DNA from: Angiostrongylus vasorum
Lineage: Eukaryota; Nematoda; Chromadorea; Rhabditida; Metastrongylidae
Direction: 5' to 3'
Assembly: GCA_018806985.1 (NCBI GenBank)
Contig: JADANN010000461.1
Span: forward strand, 2,503,276 to 2,567,275
DNA: 64,000 nucleotides
Under the pieces are notes generated by a model. That model was given only the letters and a program-made list of their open reading frames with translations, did not search any database and was not told where the DNA came from. Below, piece by piece: positions 1 to 12,623 of the stretch. A program made the translations under genes and the position numbers. The first letter of the stretch is position 1; each line of letters starts with the position of its first letter.

Positions 1-279
1 CGTAGAAGTTATCAAAATGGGCTAGCACGACATCCTTCTTGCTCAGAGGGTACGAAAAATGTGACGTTTTTTCTTGTCCCACGAGAGCTTATAGCGCGGA
101 TCAATGAGTGGCAAACAGGCCGAGTGGAGATTTTTAGCTCTGGTTTGAGTTAATCGCTAATGAACAAGATTAAAGCTGAAAAGTACGGTAGTAGGGCTAA
201 TCTGTGAGCGCGTACAAACAGGATTTTTGCTTTTATATTTCCATCGTTTTTTCTGTTTTTCTGGATTCAAAAGAAAAAA

Positions 280-365
280 GAAGCCAATGATGAATGTAAT
301 CCTCTTGGTCTCATCCGAGACAGAAGCCAATGATGAATGTGATCCTCTTGGTCTCATCCGAGACC
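280..365 (+). repeat. 43 bp tandem duplication
   Basis: Two adjacent copies (280-322 and 323-365) of a unit beginning GAAGCCAATGATGAATG. They differ at two positions (A/G and the last base). No function is suggested. Confidence 0.9.
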
Positions 366-710
366 CATTGGGGCAGCTCCAATGTTTTCTCATTGGCCGA
401 ATGGTGATTTTTATGGTTACAGTTTCAGTTCGTTGACGATTCACAAGTTTAAAGGTGAAAGGTACAGTAACTGAGCAGCAGATAATTACTTGCAGATGTT
501 TTTAAATAAGATAGCTCTTTCTTATATTTCTACGCTTTTCACTTTCAAATTCAACATGTTTATGCAAACCTTTTTGAAACCCTTGATGTATTAAGCACAC
601 AGAAAACTTCCTTATCGTTCTTTCACTGAATTTCGTTTCGAGACTTAAACAGTAAGGACTAACCTTGGCATTCATCAAATAATTCTCGATATTAGTGTTG
701 AGCCTCCCGA
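366..710. other. unassigned AT-rich DNA
   Basis: Nothing recognisable. Positions 1-279 are likewise without a supported feature. Confidence 0.5.
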
Positions 711-1073
711 CAGTTTACCTCCTCATCGTGGCTGGGAGGTGTTCCTGGATGTCTGGCTGAGATAAAGAGCTGAATCCCTCTGCAGGGTCTCCCAAGCTTA
801 GAATGAGTCCTGCGTTCTCATCAGGAAACCCAACTGAGAGTAAACCACAACCAGGATCCACCGCTGTCCTGGTATCAAGCTAATCGAGTGGTAGCAAATC
901 TCCCTCTAATCCACGGGGCGGCGGCTGCCTGTGGTGGTGATGACCTGAGGCAGACTTTGGTTAGGCTGTCCGTGGGGACTCCAGGGAACCATAAAGGCTA
1001 AATCAGCAAAACTCTAAAAGAGTGGAAATTATGCACAAGCAGTGACGACGGGCCGTTCAAGTATTCAAGTATA
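711..1073 (+). repeat. SINE-C copy 1 (RTE-tail non-autonomous element)
   Basis: Family consensus landmarks: CTCATCGTGGCTGGGAGGTG, TCTCCCAAGC, GAGTAAACCA, AGGATCCACC, GGTATCAA, CAAATCTCCCTCT, GACTCCAGGGAA, and the tail TCAAGTATTCAAGTA resembling the RTE-B 3' end. No coding capacity. Confidence 0.75.
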
Positions 1074-1540
1074 CACTGTTGGGCAATCAATTTTCGCAAT
1101 CTTCGATTATATAGAAATCTTTCAAAACATGGTCACTGAAGAAAAAAAGCGGGAAATTTTTCAAGTTTTTTTCTTTGTGGCAAAATGTTCTTTATATGAA
1201 AAAAAAATAGTAAAAACGACCTCATGGACAAATAAAATTGGAAGAAATTTAATACGAAGGACGATGAAAATTCACGGACAGCAGGAGAAATTCTGATCGA
1301 AGCATGTTGCCGTCTTTTTTTTTCTTGGTTTTTTAGTGTTCAACTAATTGACGGCATCATTTCTTGATGAAATCACCACCGAATATTTTCGAATACTCGA
1401 ATATTACGTCGGCCTGAAAAAAAAGAAAATTTGACGAATTTATTCCATATTACACGGTTAGGGCATCAGTGAAAATAAAATTTGCCAAGCAATGCTATAA
1501 CGGTAAAGCTAATTTTCGTAGCGTTAAATAATCCGCACTA
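1074..1540. other. unassigned AT-rich DNA
   Basis: Homopolymer-rich, no supported feature; the short ORF here has no coding character. Confidence 0.5.
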
Positions 1541-1830
1541 GGAAGTTCTCGGTCATCACGAGCATGGTGCTAGTTTGATTCCACTCCGGGCAAACCAAGC
1601 CTGTTACCCCCTGTCTTCTTCCCCCTCCCCCTGGTTGGTTGGCAATTTTGTACTGGACTTGTTCGGGAAAAAATCACTCTCTGCAATCCAAATGGGGACA
1701 ATCTAGCCCGGCTATCTCAGGACTCCAAGGAGATTCGACTCGACCAGCATTCTACGACATTAGAGATGAAACGAAAATCCTCAAACAGCAGCCGAAGCCA
1801 CATGTGAAAGTTGGAAGACCTTCGTAGATA
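1541..1830 (+). repeat. SINE-D copy 1
   Basis: A tRNA-like head (GCATGGTGCTAGTTTGATTCC resembles a B box) is followed by the family body: ACTGGACTTGTTCGGGAAAA, CTCTGCAATCC, CTCAGGACTCCA, CGACCAGCATTCTACGACAT, GAAAATCCTCAAACAGCAGC. It matches copies at 19341, 19911, 22818 and 51255. Confidence 0.65.
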
Positions 1831-2580
1831 ATGGATGCCAGAAAATTATTCGAATGTGGAAAGTGTTAGGGATCCTCACTGTATAACGTGAAGAGGGGTC
1901 ATGTAAAAAAATAAATAATCTACCAGTAACCCATAAAAAAAGAAGTAAGAGAGAAAAGAAGTAATCTTGTAAGTGGATTCAATTTCTTAAGGAGAAAATA
2001 TTACAAGGGTGAAGCCAGCCATAGGATTTCTCCAGATTCAATCTAATGTCAAGTCAACACTTCGAATTTTCGCTTTACTTCCTTATTTCAGTAGTGTTTG
2101 TACGAATTTCAATCGGTATTCTTTTTTCGAGATGGTTCCTCTAATATTATTAGAATCACAGATCACGAAGCTTTCCAGCACGATGTTTTCGTTTTCTTTT
2201 TCAAAGAAAAAGCGATATTTAACCTAACAATCAAAGAAAAAACTAGAGTGCTTAAGTGTACTTGTATTAAGACCAGTCAACCGAATCCAGTATCACCGCT
2301 TTATATCTCAAGCATATCATTTGTCAAATTGCTGGTAGGATTTTGAAATTCGCGCGCTTCACCTCACAATACTGTGACTTTGTATTCGATTTAAGTATTT
2401 CCTTTAATCAATTGCGCACTTTCTTCCATCGTTATCGCAATGATTAACTGTGGCTTTTGGTTCACATGTCGTCTTTGGTTCGATCCTGATCTCAGACAAG
2501 CCAAGCCATTTTTTCTCAGTGGTATCGTCAAAATGCCATCAGATTTGTCCGAAAGGAGTAAAAAACACTGATCTGATTAG
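1831..2580. other. unassigned DNA
   Basis: Two short overlapping ORFs with no coding character; nothing supported. Confidence 0.5.
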
Positions 2581-2936
2581 TACTCGGATACTCGGATACT
2601 TGGATGGCTCGTCTTCACTGGTTGTGCACGCCCCAACACAATTTCTATTCTCCGAAGATTTGCTGTTTTAACCATTGTGGTTCTCGGGAGTAATCATGTC
2701 ATCACCTTTGTGGGAGATTTGTCACCAAGCGACTAGTTTGATGCCATGGCGGTGGTGGATCCTTGTCCTTGCATTGGTTTACTGTTAGCTGGGCTTCTTG
2801 ATGGAAACGCCGCTCTCCTTAGCAGCTTGGTGACGCTGCGGGGAGGTGGGGATTGGATGAGTCCCTCCGCTGTACATCGCAGTCTTACACCCAGGAACAC
2901 CTCGCAGCACGATGAGGCGGTAAACCGTGCGAGGGA
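2581..2936 (-). repeat. SINE-C copy 2
   Basis: Reverse orientation: starts at its CGGATACTTGGATGGC tail and ends at GATGAGGCGGTAAACC. It shares GGTGGATCC, CATTGGTTTACTGTTAGCTG and CAGGAACACCTC with the other copies. The ORFs within it on both strands are fortuitous. Confidence 0.75.
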
Positions 2937-3006
2937 TCTCATTAGTAAGACCTCAGAAATCATTGTTTTCGTCGAATATGACCTCAACCTTCTTTACGAT
3001 ACCACG

Positions 3007-3068
3007 AATGCAGATAAATGAATGGCGCTTCCTTAAGGGGGTTGATCAACGTCGAACGGATACTCCGT
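3007..3068 (+). repeat. SINE-A 3' fragment (weak)
   Basis: AATGAATGGCGCTTCC and GTTGATCAACG resemble the 3' region of SINE-A (AATGCATGGCGCATCCC...GATCAACGCCGAGAGC). It is short and diverged. Confidence 0.3.
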
Positions 3069-3619
3069 TGTTCTTAAGCTATTGCGCGACTTCATTGACT
3101 ATCCTTACGAAATCGAAAGCCTACTCGTCAGAGTGTTTGAAATCAGCGTCAGCGTCATAAAGCGGAAGCTGGTGACCGCAAATTTCATTATTCCCACAAC
3201 ACTCATCAACGATCATCTTCACAAAAAGTGTCAACGAGTATTTCATTAGTCCATTAAGGACGAAAACCGTCATTGAAAGCGTAAAATCGTCTTTGAATTT
3301 TTTTTAGAGTTGCCGCTTTTGACGTTTACTGAGCAAGAGTGGCAAAAATACTACCATCAATCTGTGTACGAACAATGTCACGTTATATAAGGGAGCGGGA
3401 TCGAAGCAAGCACTATGTGTGGATTGCTGGGCACATCAGACTACAGAACTACACGTGTTTCTTTGTTATGCATAGAATTTTTTCTTATCGCTTAAAATTA
3501 CATTTCGTAGGATGGTTCATGGTGAAGTGTTTGCTTTTCGGATTTTCAGATGTCGGGTTCCGTTAATTATTTTCTCGTCATCATTCCTACACTGTTGTAG
3601 CTACCCCTTTTATGTTCAC

Positions 3620-3923
3620 TTTTATTTACTGCCTTTTTACAAATTTTCACGGCAGGGTATTATTTGCGAAATAATCACAATGATGCTGAGATATTTGCAA
3701 AACTCCGGACTGCGGGTGTCTGCGGTGAGGAACGAACGCTCTATTGTCCTTTCCGGGGAGTAACGCGTTCACCACGACACCATGTAGGCCCTTCGTATCG
3801 CCCGTCTCTCAGCTAGTTCTATCGACCACTGCCATAAGTTACCACCCGTCAACGGGATTGATCTGGGGAGCCCAAATCGGCATTGAACCCACTTAAGCTG
3901 AGGCCATAGTTGAAATTCACAAT
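3620..3923 (-). repeat. SINE-B copy 1
   Basis: Minus-strand copy with every family landmark: TTTATTTACTGCC tail, ACGGCAGGGTATTAT, AATGATGCTGAGATATTTGC, GTCTGCGGTG, CTCAGCTAGTTCTATCG, CGTCAACGGGATTGATC and CCCAAATCGGCATTGAACCC. The B-box-like GTTCGTTCC lies on the minus strand. Confidence 0.8.
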
Positions 3924-3929
3924 GTTCAC

Positions 3930-4155
3930 TTTTTATTTGCTGTCTTTTACAAGTTTTTACGACAGGATATTATTTGTGAAACAACTACAAAGATCGATAG
4001 AACTAGCTGAGAGACAGGCGAAACGAAGGATCCGCATGGTGTGGTGGTGACAGCATTACTCCCCGGAAAGGACAATAGCTCGTTCGTTCCCCACCGCAGG
4101 CACCTGCGGTCTGGACTTTGCAAATATCTCAGCATCATTGCGGTTGTTTCACAAA
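3930..4155 (+). repeat. SINE-B composite (inverted tail plus + copy)
   Basis: 3930-3990 is a minus-oriented SINE-B tail (TTTATTTGCTG...ACGACAGGATATTAT). At 3991 it switches to a + copy starting GATCGATAGAACTAGC and ending CATCATTGCGGTTGTTTC. The same tail-plus-head arrangement occurs at 31775 and 49446. Confidence 0.7.
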
Positions 4156-6210
4156 TGCTACCTTTTATTTTTTTGGTTTTTTGTAAGAAAAAAATGGTGA
4201 AATGATGTAATGAAGTTGTTTCGTATCCTGGTATTCATGGCTACGATGTGGAGCGCTCGACTTTGAAAATCTGACAAACGCATTGCGGAGCTTGAGCTTG
4301 ATGCTATTGAACTGAAATGAATGATGAAGTTAAAGGAAGAAGCGAGAATGAGTCCTTCAATCTTTTACCCTAGTTTTTGGGGGTTTCTTAAGTCTAGTCA
4401 CGTCATCCACCTCATTTATGCCGTTCTGCAGATATCTGTGTGATGCAGTGGAATTTAATCATATATTTGCACTCTGTTTCCACAACAACAAAGTGCTTTC
4501 TATTTCCGATCTGAGGATGGCTTTGGATTGCATTAATTCTGCTTTTCCCATCTCGATATACTGTATTGCCTAAAATTAATGGAGAAGAAGAATTTGTAGA
4601 AAACTCAGAGCTGAGGCCACCACACAGTTTTGAAGTCATAGATAGATTCAGGAGACGAACTTCTTGTCTTTAGAGTTGGCTTGAAATGACTTCTATCTAA
4701 GTTATGTGCATACTTCGGCAAAATTAGTTGTGCAGATTATATTCTGTGCCATCCATTTTCCCGTCGTCGTCCATATCACTAAAAGCTTTCATTTCGGTAA
4801 ACAAAAAAGGTTAATGTAACTCGTAGGAAGCGGTACTTGGTTGCGTTCAACCAATAAGGAGGTTTTAGAGCTACCCAGAAAGGCTAGCGTACCATCCATA
4901 TGCGCCTTTCACATAAAACAAATAGCATTAGAAACGAACAACACAACATCATACTAGGAGCTAGAGTAGGATACTGCTGTCGTTCCTGAGCGAATAAAAT
5001 CGGCTGAACGGCTCTGAGGATGCGCCATGGGAAGGGATGAAAACGTCTCCGATAGATTCTGGTAACAGAAGTCGGACTCACGCGATAACTAGCTATACAA
5101 CAGCACTGTTATTTTCTTTCTAAAGTTTTGAGTTATATCTACTATAATTAGCTGTGGTATCATAATTTTTTTGAGGGGTAATAACAGATCTCCTCCACTC
5201 TCCTCTAACAATGCTGGCAATAAATTTTGAATACAGGATTGGCAAACTCGTGGTTTTTTATTAGCCTCTGTTCGGACTAAAATAATTTTTTCTTTTATTT
5301 GTCTTAACGTTATCCCTAGGACCATTAACTACGAACTATGATTCGCGGTCCTTCTTTTAGTCCATTTAGCCCTTTTTTTTCACCCCCGTTTTTTGTTTTA
5401 ATTATTTCTACTTCTCGATAGCTTCCATTTCATTCTCGTTCTATTTTTTTATCCCATTTTCGTCTCATTTTATTTTCATTTTTTATTTTCCATATTATTG
5501 TTCTTTATTGGTCTATTAGTAACATTGCAGCTTTCTCTGTAAAGTAGTTTTGTTTGTTTTGTGCTTTGATGAGAGAATGGCGTGTTGAAGGAAATGAATA
5601 GTTTCTGGGTTAAGAAGGCTCTTGACAACACGGGACGCTTTTTTGTTGAAGGAAAATCGGCTGTGTGGCTATAAAGTGACTTTTTTTTTGAAGGTTTTAC
5701 TTTTTTCAACAAATGACAATTATCCGTTTTGTTCAAAGGCTCTTTTTCCCGAAATTTCGCCTCCTAACAAAGGAACACTCAAAGAGTGACAAGTGCAATT
5801 CTCGCCGAATAAGAAGCAAAAGTCGAATCTCTGGTATTCGTGAACGATAATGGATCCTTCAAACCGTAGCAGAATAGTTTCCAGTCAATTGGCAGTTTGT
5901 TAGTTGGCGAAGATTAAGTCCTCAGGGCTCTTGCTATAACTCTTCTAGGTCGCTATTACTTGCATTGTGGTGAGTTCGTTACTGTTAGGATCGCACTGCT
6001 TCCTTTGACTTTCTAGGGATTAATCTTCTCCTGTATATTGTAGTTTTACATCCAGAAAGACAATGATGAGCTAGCACATCACTCTTCAAAGGGGTAGAAT
6101 TGATGGTTAATCTGAATCACACTTACTGGAATTTTCTGAGAAAAGTAGGTGTATGTGTGGATGAGTTTCTGTGCATATTTGTGTATATCTGTATCTATGC
6201 ATGTTTTCTG
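4156..6210. other. unassigned DNA
   Basis: Polypyrimidine-rich stretch around 5340-5480, otherwise low-complexity AT-rich sequence. A minus-strand open stretch at 4412-4639 follows a TTTTAG acceptor-like site but has no recognisable product. Confidence 0.5.
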
Positions 6211-6214
6211 TATA

Positions 6215-6277
<63 letters not shown>

Positions 6278-6278
6278 T
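6211..6278 (+). repeat. (TA)n / (ACATAT)n microsatellite
   Basis: A TA dinucleotide run followed by ACATAT hexamer repeats. The long ORFs reported through this tract on both strands are repeat artefacts. Confidence 0.95.
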
Positions 6279-6620
6279 GGGTGTGTGGGCGTATGGGCTC
6301 ATTACAGACGACCATTTTGTCGAAAAAAAAACCCACAAGAGACCAATTGGCCAGCGACCAAGGAAGGCAATGGTGTTCATCATGGCTACGTCAACGCATG
6401 ATGCATTTCGTCTCACTAAAAAATAATTGGATCTCACAATTTCATTATCCGAACGTGATGAAGTAGGCGTATCGCCCATCATCAACTACTTTTGAAAGAA
6501 AGCTGCACGAGCGATCAAATCAAATGGACCATCGCCGAGGCGTCTTTGCCGTATAGTAACGTTATAACTAGGTTGCCTATTCTCAGTCACTAAGGATCAA
6601 AAGTAAAACAGAGGGTTAAA

Positions 6621-6730
6621 AAAAGGATAAAGCGTTGGATGTTGCTTAATCCACTAAGGATGCGCCTTTCATCCGACTCCATTAAGCATTTTGATGGTGA
6701 TTAAATGAATACATGTGTGGCCTATAGAAT
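6621..6730 (-). repeat. SINE-A 3' fragment
   Basis: AAGGATAAAGCG, GGATGCGCC, CATTAAGCATT and GGTGATTAAATG correspond to the 3' third of SINE-A in reverse orientation; the head is missing. Confidence 0.55.
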
Positions 6731-9700
6731 AACATGCAGGAGCGTAGCGATATGTTAAGTCAGTGCTCTTTCTATCGCACCAAAGAAATTTAGTATCAAC
6801 TTTCTTTTCCCAAAGAAATTGAGGGTTTGGTTTGCTCTGGGCAGAAAACTGAACAAACGAATCTGTACAGACGTGCTACCAATTTGTTGAGCACGAAGTG
6901 ATTGAGGACTTTGTTCGACTGCGAGTGGTGTGGGGTCGAACGAACAACCCCTATGTTATATTGACGGAAACTTCTAACCTCTAACGTTGCGCTTCTTTCC
7001 AGCCATACTGGATGGAATCAATTCGAGTAATGGACAGACGAAAGTACTATAGTCGAGAACATATCTGCCCCTGCTTAGTGAGTTCTACTGGAAATGCAAT
7101 CGTCACGGCATCAAAATCCGATAGCCAGCAGTGTTTTTTATGCCTTAGCGCCAAATTGCAGTATCGGCTTCTCGTCTCATTTAAGGCAGAGAGGCGGAGC
7201 AGCCATGTGCCCATTCATAGAGTGTGATGCGAATTGCCGCCTTTCATCGTCGTCAGCATAGAAATGCCGTAACCAGTAGTAATTTCCATCCACTGCTAAT
7301 AAATCGACAATGTCCACGACGTCGAGGATTTAGATCACGGTAGGTGGTATATCGTTATCGATAACTGCTATAGATTCAACGAGACCGTTTCGTTGTAAAA
7401 TTAACTGAACGCTACAGTTTCTGATGTCTACGGGTAGCTGAGGTTTGGCCGTCGTCACGCCGTGAGGTAGCGAAACGTTCAGTGATCATTTTGTTCTGAG
7501 AGTCGGCAAACAGTTTTTGGTTTACTGTCGAATTTTTTTCTTTGACGCCGAGTTTATGTTTTTTTTAAACGTAGTTTTCATGTAGTTTTGTGTTTGCTGT
7601 TGGGAATTGGTGAATCCCCCCGTGAAAATTCTCAAAATCCGATGTTTCAAGTGTACTGCTAGTCATTCCGAATATCTTGCTGTTTTCCTGCTCCAATGGA
7701 GAGTTGATGATGCTAGCTAGCTTGAATTGTAAACGAGCATGAGCGAATCGCTTAGTTGATGACACCCAACAAAACTTTTAACTGAAACCTCCGACAAATC
7801 ATGTAAAGTAAGAGAAAAAACTTGGTAAAATAGCCATTAAACTTTTCACATTTTATGAATTTCATCGCACGAAGACGATGCTAAGGCTTTGCTTATAGTG
7901 GCCTCTGCAGAATAAGAAACAAAGCTGAACATAAAAAAATGTTTGTTTGGAGGTTCCAGCTGGCTTCTTATTTTTTTCTTTACAGCTTAGCAAAGTAAAG
8001 CAAAATGCCCAACAGTGTGTCTGATTCACCGGCGTTAGTGAATTTTATGGAGATGCGATCCCTTCTCATCACATTAGGGTTCCTTTAATGAAACGAGCTA
8101 ACAGGATTGCATGCGAGTTTTTCTGTATAGAGGAATTATGCATGGAATAAATTAAATCGGCACGAACAAATTTGGTGTAGGCGTTCTCCAAGTGGAAATG
8201 GAATTTATTATGTGCTACGTTTGTAGTTTCCTACGAAAGAAGGGATAAAGCTGTGCCGAGAGTTACTACTGAGGAAATAAACAAACGAACGGGCATAGGA
8301 TTGAACCTAGGCCTGAATGAGTGCAAATTCTCGGACACACTAAGCCAATTGGAAGTGAAAAATTCTACATATAGCCAAGTTAGGGAAAAGACTAGAAACC
8401 GATTAGAATCTTATTCTATTGATTTTTAATGAAAAGTAAGAAGGGAAGGCAGCATATCAGCGAACAGGAAGTGAGCATTAGCCTTTATTATTAACCCCCA
8501 TTTGACTCTTACTCAGTGAAAAGGCTAAACAGTTCGTAAAACTAGTTGGAAAACGAATTAGGCAGAAAATCTATATGTACTGGGAACATTCTACCATTTC
8601 CCAGAGCGATTTCTTCAACAAATGCACTTTTGCTACTAAGATTGTCATAGAAATAGATAGCTCTAGTTTCTGGCTAACTCTCTAGAAAAAGATGATTGGC
8701 AGGAATTTCCGCTTATATTTTAATGCATAAAATTTACTCTATTTATGTTTTGACGAAAGTTTAATTTGAGGACACAGGGAAAGAGCATGAACAGCTTCTG
8801 TTCTTTCGTTTCCACTGAAATCGTTTAGCTTACGGATTTCCTAAGAAGCCTGGCGGCGTAAAGCTTCTTATAAGCTTTTCGTGTGACCGAATAGAAACCA
8901 ATTATCATAAGGATATTAAGAACCGACTGCATGAAGGATTTCAAAGGTCTGCAACAGCATTTGATTTTTCAACAATATCATTTACTAATTTGGATAGTTT
9001 GGTATTTAATAGCTGGTTTTAAATGGCCAGCGCTTTGATGGAGATGCTATTGAATAATAAGCCGTTTTACGACCTTCCCTTGGTTAACCAGGCTTCCCAT
9101 TTCTCGCATTCCTCTGATGTTGTTGGAAAATTAGGGATCAGACTTGTCTGAAACGAGTTCCTATCGATTCACAAAGTCTCGGGAATGACTATCAATGGTA
9201 ATGAAGTGCAAGTCTCCAGAATGACTACCCAAGGATTCCAAGAACGATAAGGTCGACAAGTGTTCAGTGACATTCATAAAGGAACAACACCCGACTTCAC
9301 ATGCACATTGGAAGACCTTAGTGGTTGATGGATGAAAGGAACACGAATCGGAGTCAAGAAGTACTGCCACCCGCAAAATGTGTGATTTTTGGTGGTGTAA
9401 AATGAATAAAAGTGAAATTTTCAAGCTTTTTTTTGAATGCCAGGCTCTGAAGGGTTTCAATGAATGACTCATCATCAACGAATTTTTTGATAGCGCCAAT
9501 TTTAGAAGTCGAGTAAAGCCAATGAAATTTCCCAATCGTAAGAGTTCAATTTTTTCTTACATTTCCCAAAAAAGCGTTTCATGAGGATTCCAGCTCTTTT
9601 ACCACTTTATTTCCATTCTCGAATCCACCATGCCCAATGGCCTTCAAGCTTTTTCATCTGAGTTTGGGTGCCAGTTTAGTATTTATGGCATTCTTTATGT

Positions 9701-10025
9701 TTGTCGTTGAATGCTGGTTTAATTGACTGTTCTTGGAATCTTGATATAGCTCTACCAAACTTTTCCGGATCCACGATGTCAGTAGCAACTGCCTTCAGCG
9801 GATCTCATGGAGATTTTTCTTGAGCTTGTTCACAAAGAAAAAATGGTGTTCGACGGGGAGCAGTATCGGAACCAGATACCATGCGTCACCCCATCTTGAA
9901 CCACTGCTCCTTCACGCACTTTTAAGAACTGCTCACTTTGTAAAGAAAAAAATCAAAGTATGTGGCGTAATAATTATAATTATAATTGTTACCAAGATCG
10001 ACTTTCTATCAACTTCAGCATTGGA
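6731..10025. other. unassigned DNA
   Basis: The longest stretch without assigned repeats. A minus-strand region at 7110-7450 reads in one frame with few stops (see findings), and a 124-codon minus ORF lies at 9161-9535. Neither is recognised, and neither has a clear splice structure. Confidence 0.5.
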
Positions 10026-10205
10026 TTATAAATCTGTTGTTCTCTTTTTTTACAGAAATCGCCAGATTGTTATTCAGCACACGTTTAATTCCTCACAAAT
10101 GTAACACATAGAACACAACGGTAGCTGACGTTTCGGCAGCATCGCCTTCCTCGGAGCCTGGAAGGGTACACTAATTTGTAATTTATTACGTCAAATGCTT
10201 CAACA
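10026..10205 (-). repeat. Penelope-1 terminal repeat (left, inverted)
   Basis: Reverse complement of 12624-12813, including CTTCCAGGCT, a CCGAGGA variant of the core, GAAACGTC, AGCTACCG and the outer block ending AACAACAGATTTA. Confidence 0.8.
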
Positions 10206-10375
10206 ACGCGAACAGAAAGATGAAAATCTTAACATTAATTACACGATCACCGGCTTCTCGAAAAAAGCCACCGTTTTTACATGTTTTCCACTAAGGAAGA
10301 ACAGCCGCTTAGAGTCGCATATGGTTGATTATTGCTCTACCCTACATCCAAAATCAGTTCTTAGATGCGAGGCTG

Positions 10376-12560
10376 GACCACATGTAATCTCAGGGCATTC
10401 TTCTCTGCTATTCATTCTCGGATTTTTGGAATTTATCCAAAAAGTTTCGAGAAATTTGCGCGGTGTTGTTTTAGTCTCCCATGCGAGGATAGCAATTTTA
10501 ATATCAAAATCGTCTCCGCTGTTTTTGTATCCTATGCGTGCCTAGTGGCGTGCCTTGTTTTGATTTTCGCTTGCCGTCTAGGTGTTCATTCATGCGGATA
10601 CATAAAAGTCTGCCCCTTTCGCCGATATATTCGTCTCTGCAAGTACTACAAGAAATCATGTGTCTCGTACCTGAACTCATGCAGTGACCCTCTCTGCCGT
10701 AAGGGCAAATTACGCAGTTTGTTCTTTCACACAGACGGTCATACAGGCGGTTACGAACTAACTGACGACGTAGAGTAGCCGGTGGTATTTCAACTATCGC
10801 TACCAATTCCTCTAGTCCAGCCCTTCTTAAGTATCTCTTTATCGCTACACTTATTTCATAGCTAATGAAGGGCAAAATAAACGGGATTTTGTTTCGGCCA
10901 AACCTTTCGTTTTGAAGCGTCGCTCTCCTTCTAAACTTATCTCGTGGGGTTACTATTTCGTAGCCATCGCAGATGGCTATTTCCTGAGCCAAGTTGCGCA
11001 ATTCTTCCTTCAGTTCTGTACTTGTGCAAGTAGAGGTGGTTGTTCGAAACATGTTTCCCACAAGCGCCCTCTTTGTGTGTGAAGGGTGGGAAGGAAGGAA
11101 ATGAAAGAGGATGTTCTTGTTATCTGACTTTCGGTAAACGTTTAGTAGCGGAAGCCAGTTTTTTTCTCGGTTTCTCCCGGATGAACTTAATGTACTCAGA
11201 CTGCTCGTTCAATAATTCAAAGCATTTGTCCATCTCCTCCTGCGTACAGAAGATGACAGACAGATCATCTACATATCTGCAGTAGACTAGTAGCCGGAGA
11301 TCGAGAACGGGGGCTTCTACTTTAGACATAAACGCAATGGCAAGGCTTGGTGCCAGTCGTTGTCCCATTGCCAGCTCTCTTATTTGCGCGAAATGTTTCC
11401 CAGACCATCTGAAAATCAAGCAGTTTAGGCACTCTTTTAAAAAGCCATAAGCTGCTGGATGGACAAGCCATGTATATTTATTCTTCCTTCATGTCGAACA
11501 AGAAGTTCGAAGATGGCTTGCGTTGCAGAGTCATTCGATACGTTGGTGTACAACGTGGTAACCTAGAAAGACTCCATCATGCACGCGTTGTTAGGAGACG
11601 CGTTACGTAGACATTCTAGGAACATTTGGGTGTTCGTGAGGTGAGCTGGTGTATGGCTAAGCAGTTGGGTAAGCATTCGGCCTAGAAACCATGTTATTCT
11701 ATCCCGTTGGCCCATCTACACAGCTGATGATTGGTCTAACCTTAAATGATAACGGCTTAGTTGATGCAAGATCATCAGTTGATACCAACTCATGTGTTTT
11801 AATAAGTAGGTATAAGACGGGGGCATGTTGGTGTATCGATTTTAAAGTGCGAAATAACCGACGATTTTAAGCCTGCTGCCCTTGCCACTTTGACCCACTG
11901 ATTGTTTAGTTTTCGGTACTGACCTTTGTGTTCCCTTTCAGATGATGGGCGATAAAGGGGTAACATTACTAAGATGTTCCTCAGTTATCTTAACATCTAG
12001 CTGGCAGAGAATAACTACGAACTCTCCTCCCTTATCACTAACTGATAGCCTAATGGTCTTTGAATTTATTAAATCTCTAATTTCTTACATGCCACACTTT
12101 TGTGTGGTTGTAAGGTTAGAGATAAATCTTCTACCGCGATAGTGATTAAGAGTGTTGAGAACGCCGTCCGAAAAACATGCGGAATTTTGTGTCAATTCCG
12201 TCGTTGGGGTCCTGCTGTCTAAAAAAACGTTCTAGGGAAAGGAGATGGTGGTAATGTCGCCGCCTCTTCGTTTTGACCTCTATTTGATGTTTCTTGTTTG
12301 GCCTGATAGCGGAGTCGATCTTGAAGCTTATAAAGGTTGCATGCTATCCTACGCAGGGTCGTTTTAGAAAATGGGTTGTGATGGTGCAAAGCTTGGGCCC
12401 AATTCTAATAGCGAACGCGCGCTCTCAGGTATTGTTGTGCCGCCAATCACGTTGACCCTAAATTTTCTTGGTGCATTATCAACCGTACTTTGATTCCTAG
12501 CAAAGTTCGTTTGTCTGTGATATCTTGAAGCCGAGACACGCGAATTAGTCAACAGATTCT
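10376..12560 (-). pseudogene. Penelope-like element 1 coding region (RT plus GIY-YIG), frameshifted
   Basis: Minus-strand remnants in order. The N-terminal PLE motif (LLELGPSFAP) is within 12364-12552. Degraded RT follows between 12140 and 11420, then the RT core at 11419-11120 with LAMGQRLAPSLAIAFM and YCRYVDDLSVIF (YVDD catalytic motif). A linker and GIY-YIG endonuclease lie within 11061-10504 (CVICPYGREGHCM, MISCSTCRDEYIGE). The C-terminal tail, matching Penelope-2, runs to about 10376 in another frame. Family knowledge: PLEs encode a telomerase-related RT with a GIY-YIG nuclease for target-primed insertion. Several frameshifts and stops make this copy inactive. It lies between inverted Penelope-type ends at 10026-10205 and 12624-12813. 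Confidence 0.88.
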
Positions 12561-12623
12561 CAAACTTTCTTTTTTTTCCAACTTCTCACTTCTCAACTTC
12601 CCAACAATTCTCAAGCAGTTAAC

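Noticed and set aside
4412..4639. Minus-strand stretch after a TTTTAG site with a frame faintly resembling a glutathione S-transferase segment (IEMGKAELMQSKAILR)
   Set aside because: The similarity is short, the following residues do not fit the family, and no neighbouring exon was found.
6079..6485. Four overlapping ORFs of 85-108 codons on both strands
   Set aside because: They run through the TA/ACATAT microsatellite; the translations are Ile/Tyr and Tyr/Val repeats caused by the simple sequence.
7012..7227. 71-codon + ORF after a CTTTCCAG acceptor-like site
   Set aside because: No second exon, no homology, and the opposite strand looks at least as coding-like.
9161..9535. 124-codon minus-strand ORF, the longest outside known elements in the first 10 kb
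   Set aside because: Low-complexity Ser/Leu/His composition, no recognised motif, no splice context; kept only as unassigned DNA.
10195..10778. + strand ORFs of 116 and 137 codons
   Set aside because: Antisense shadows of the Penelope-1 GIY-YIG region, which shows clear homology on the minus strand.
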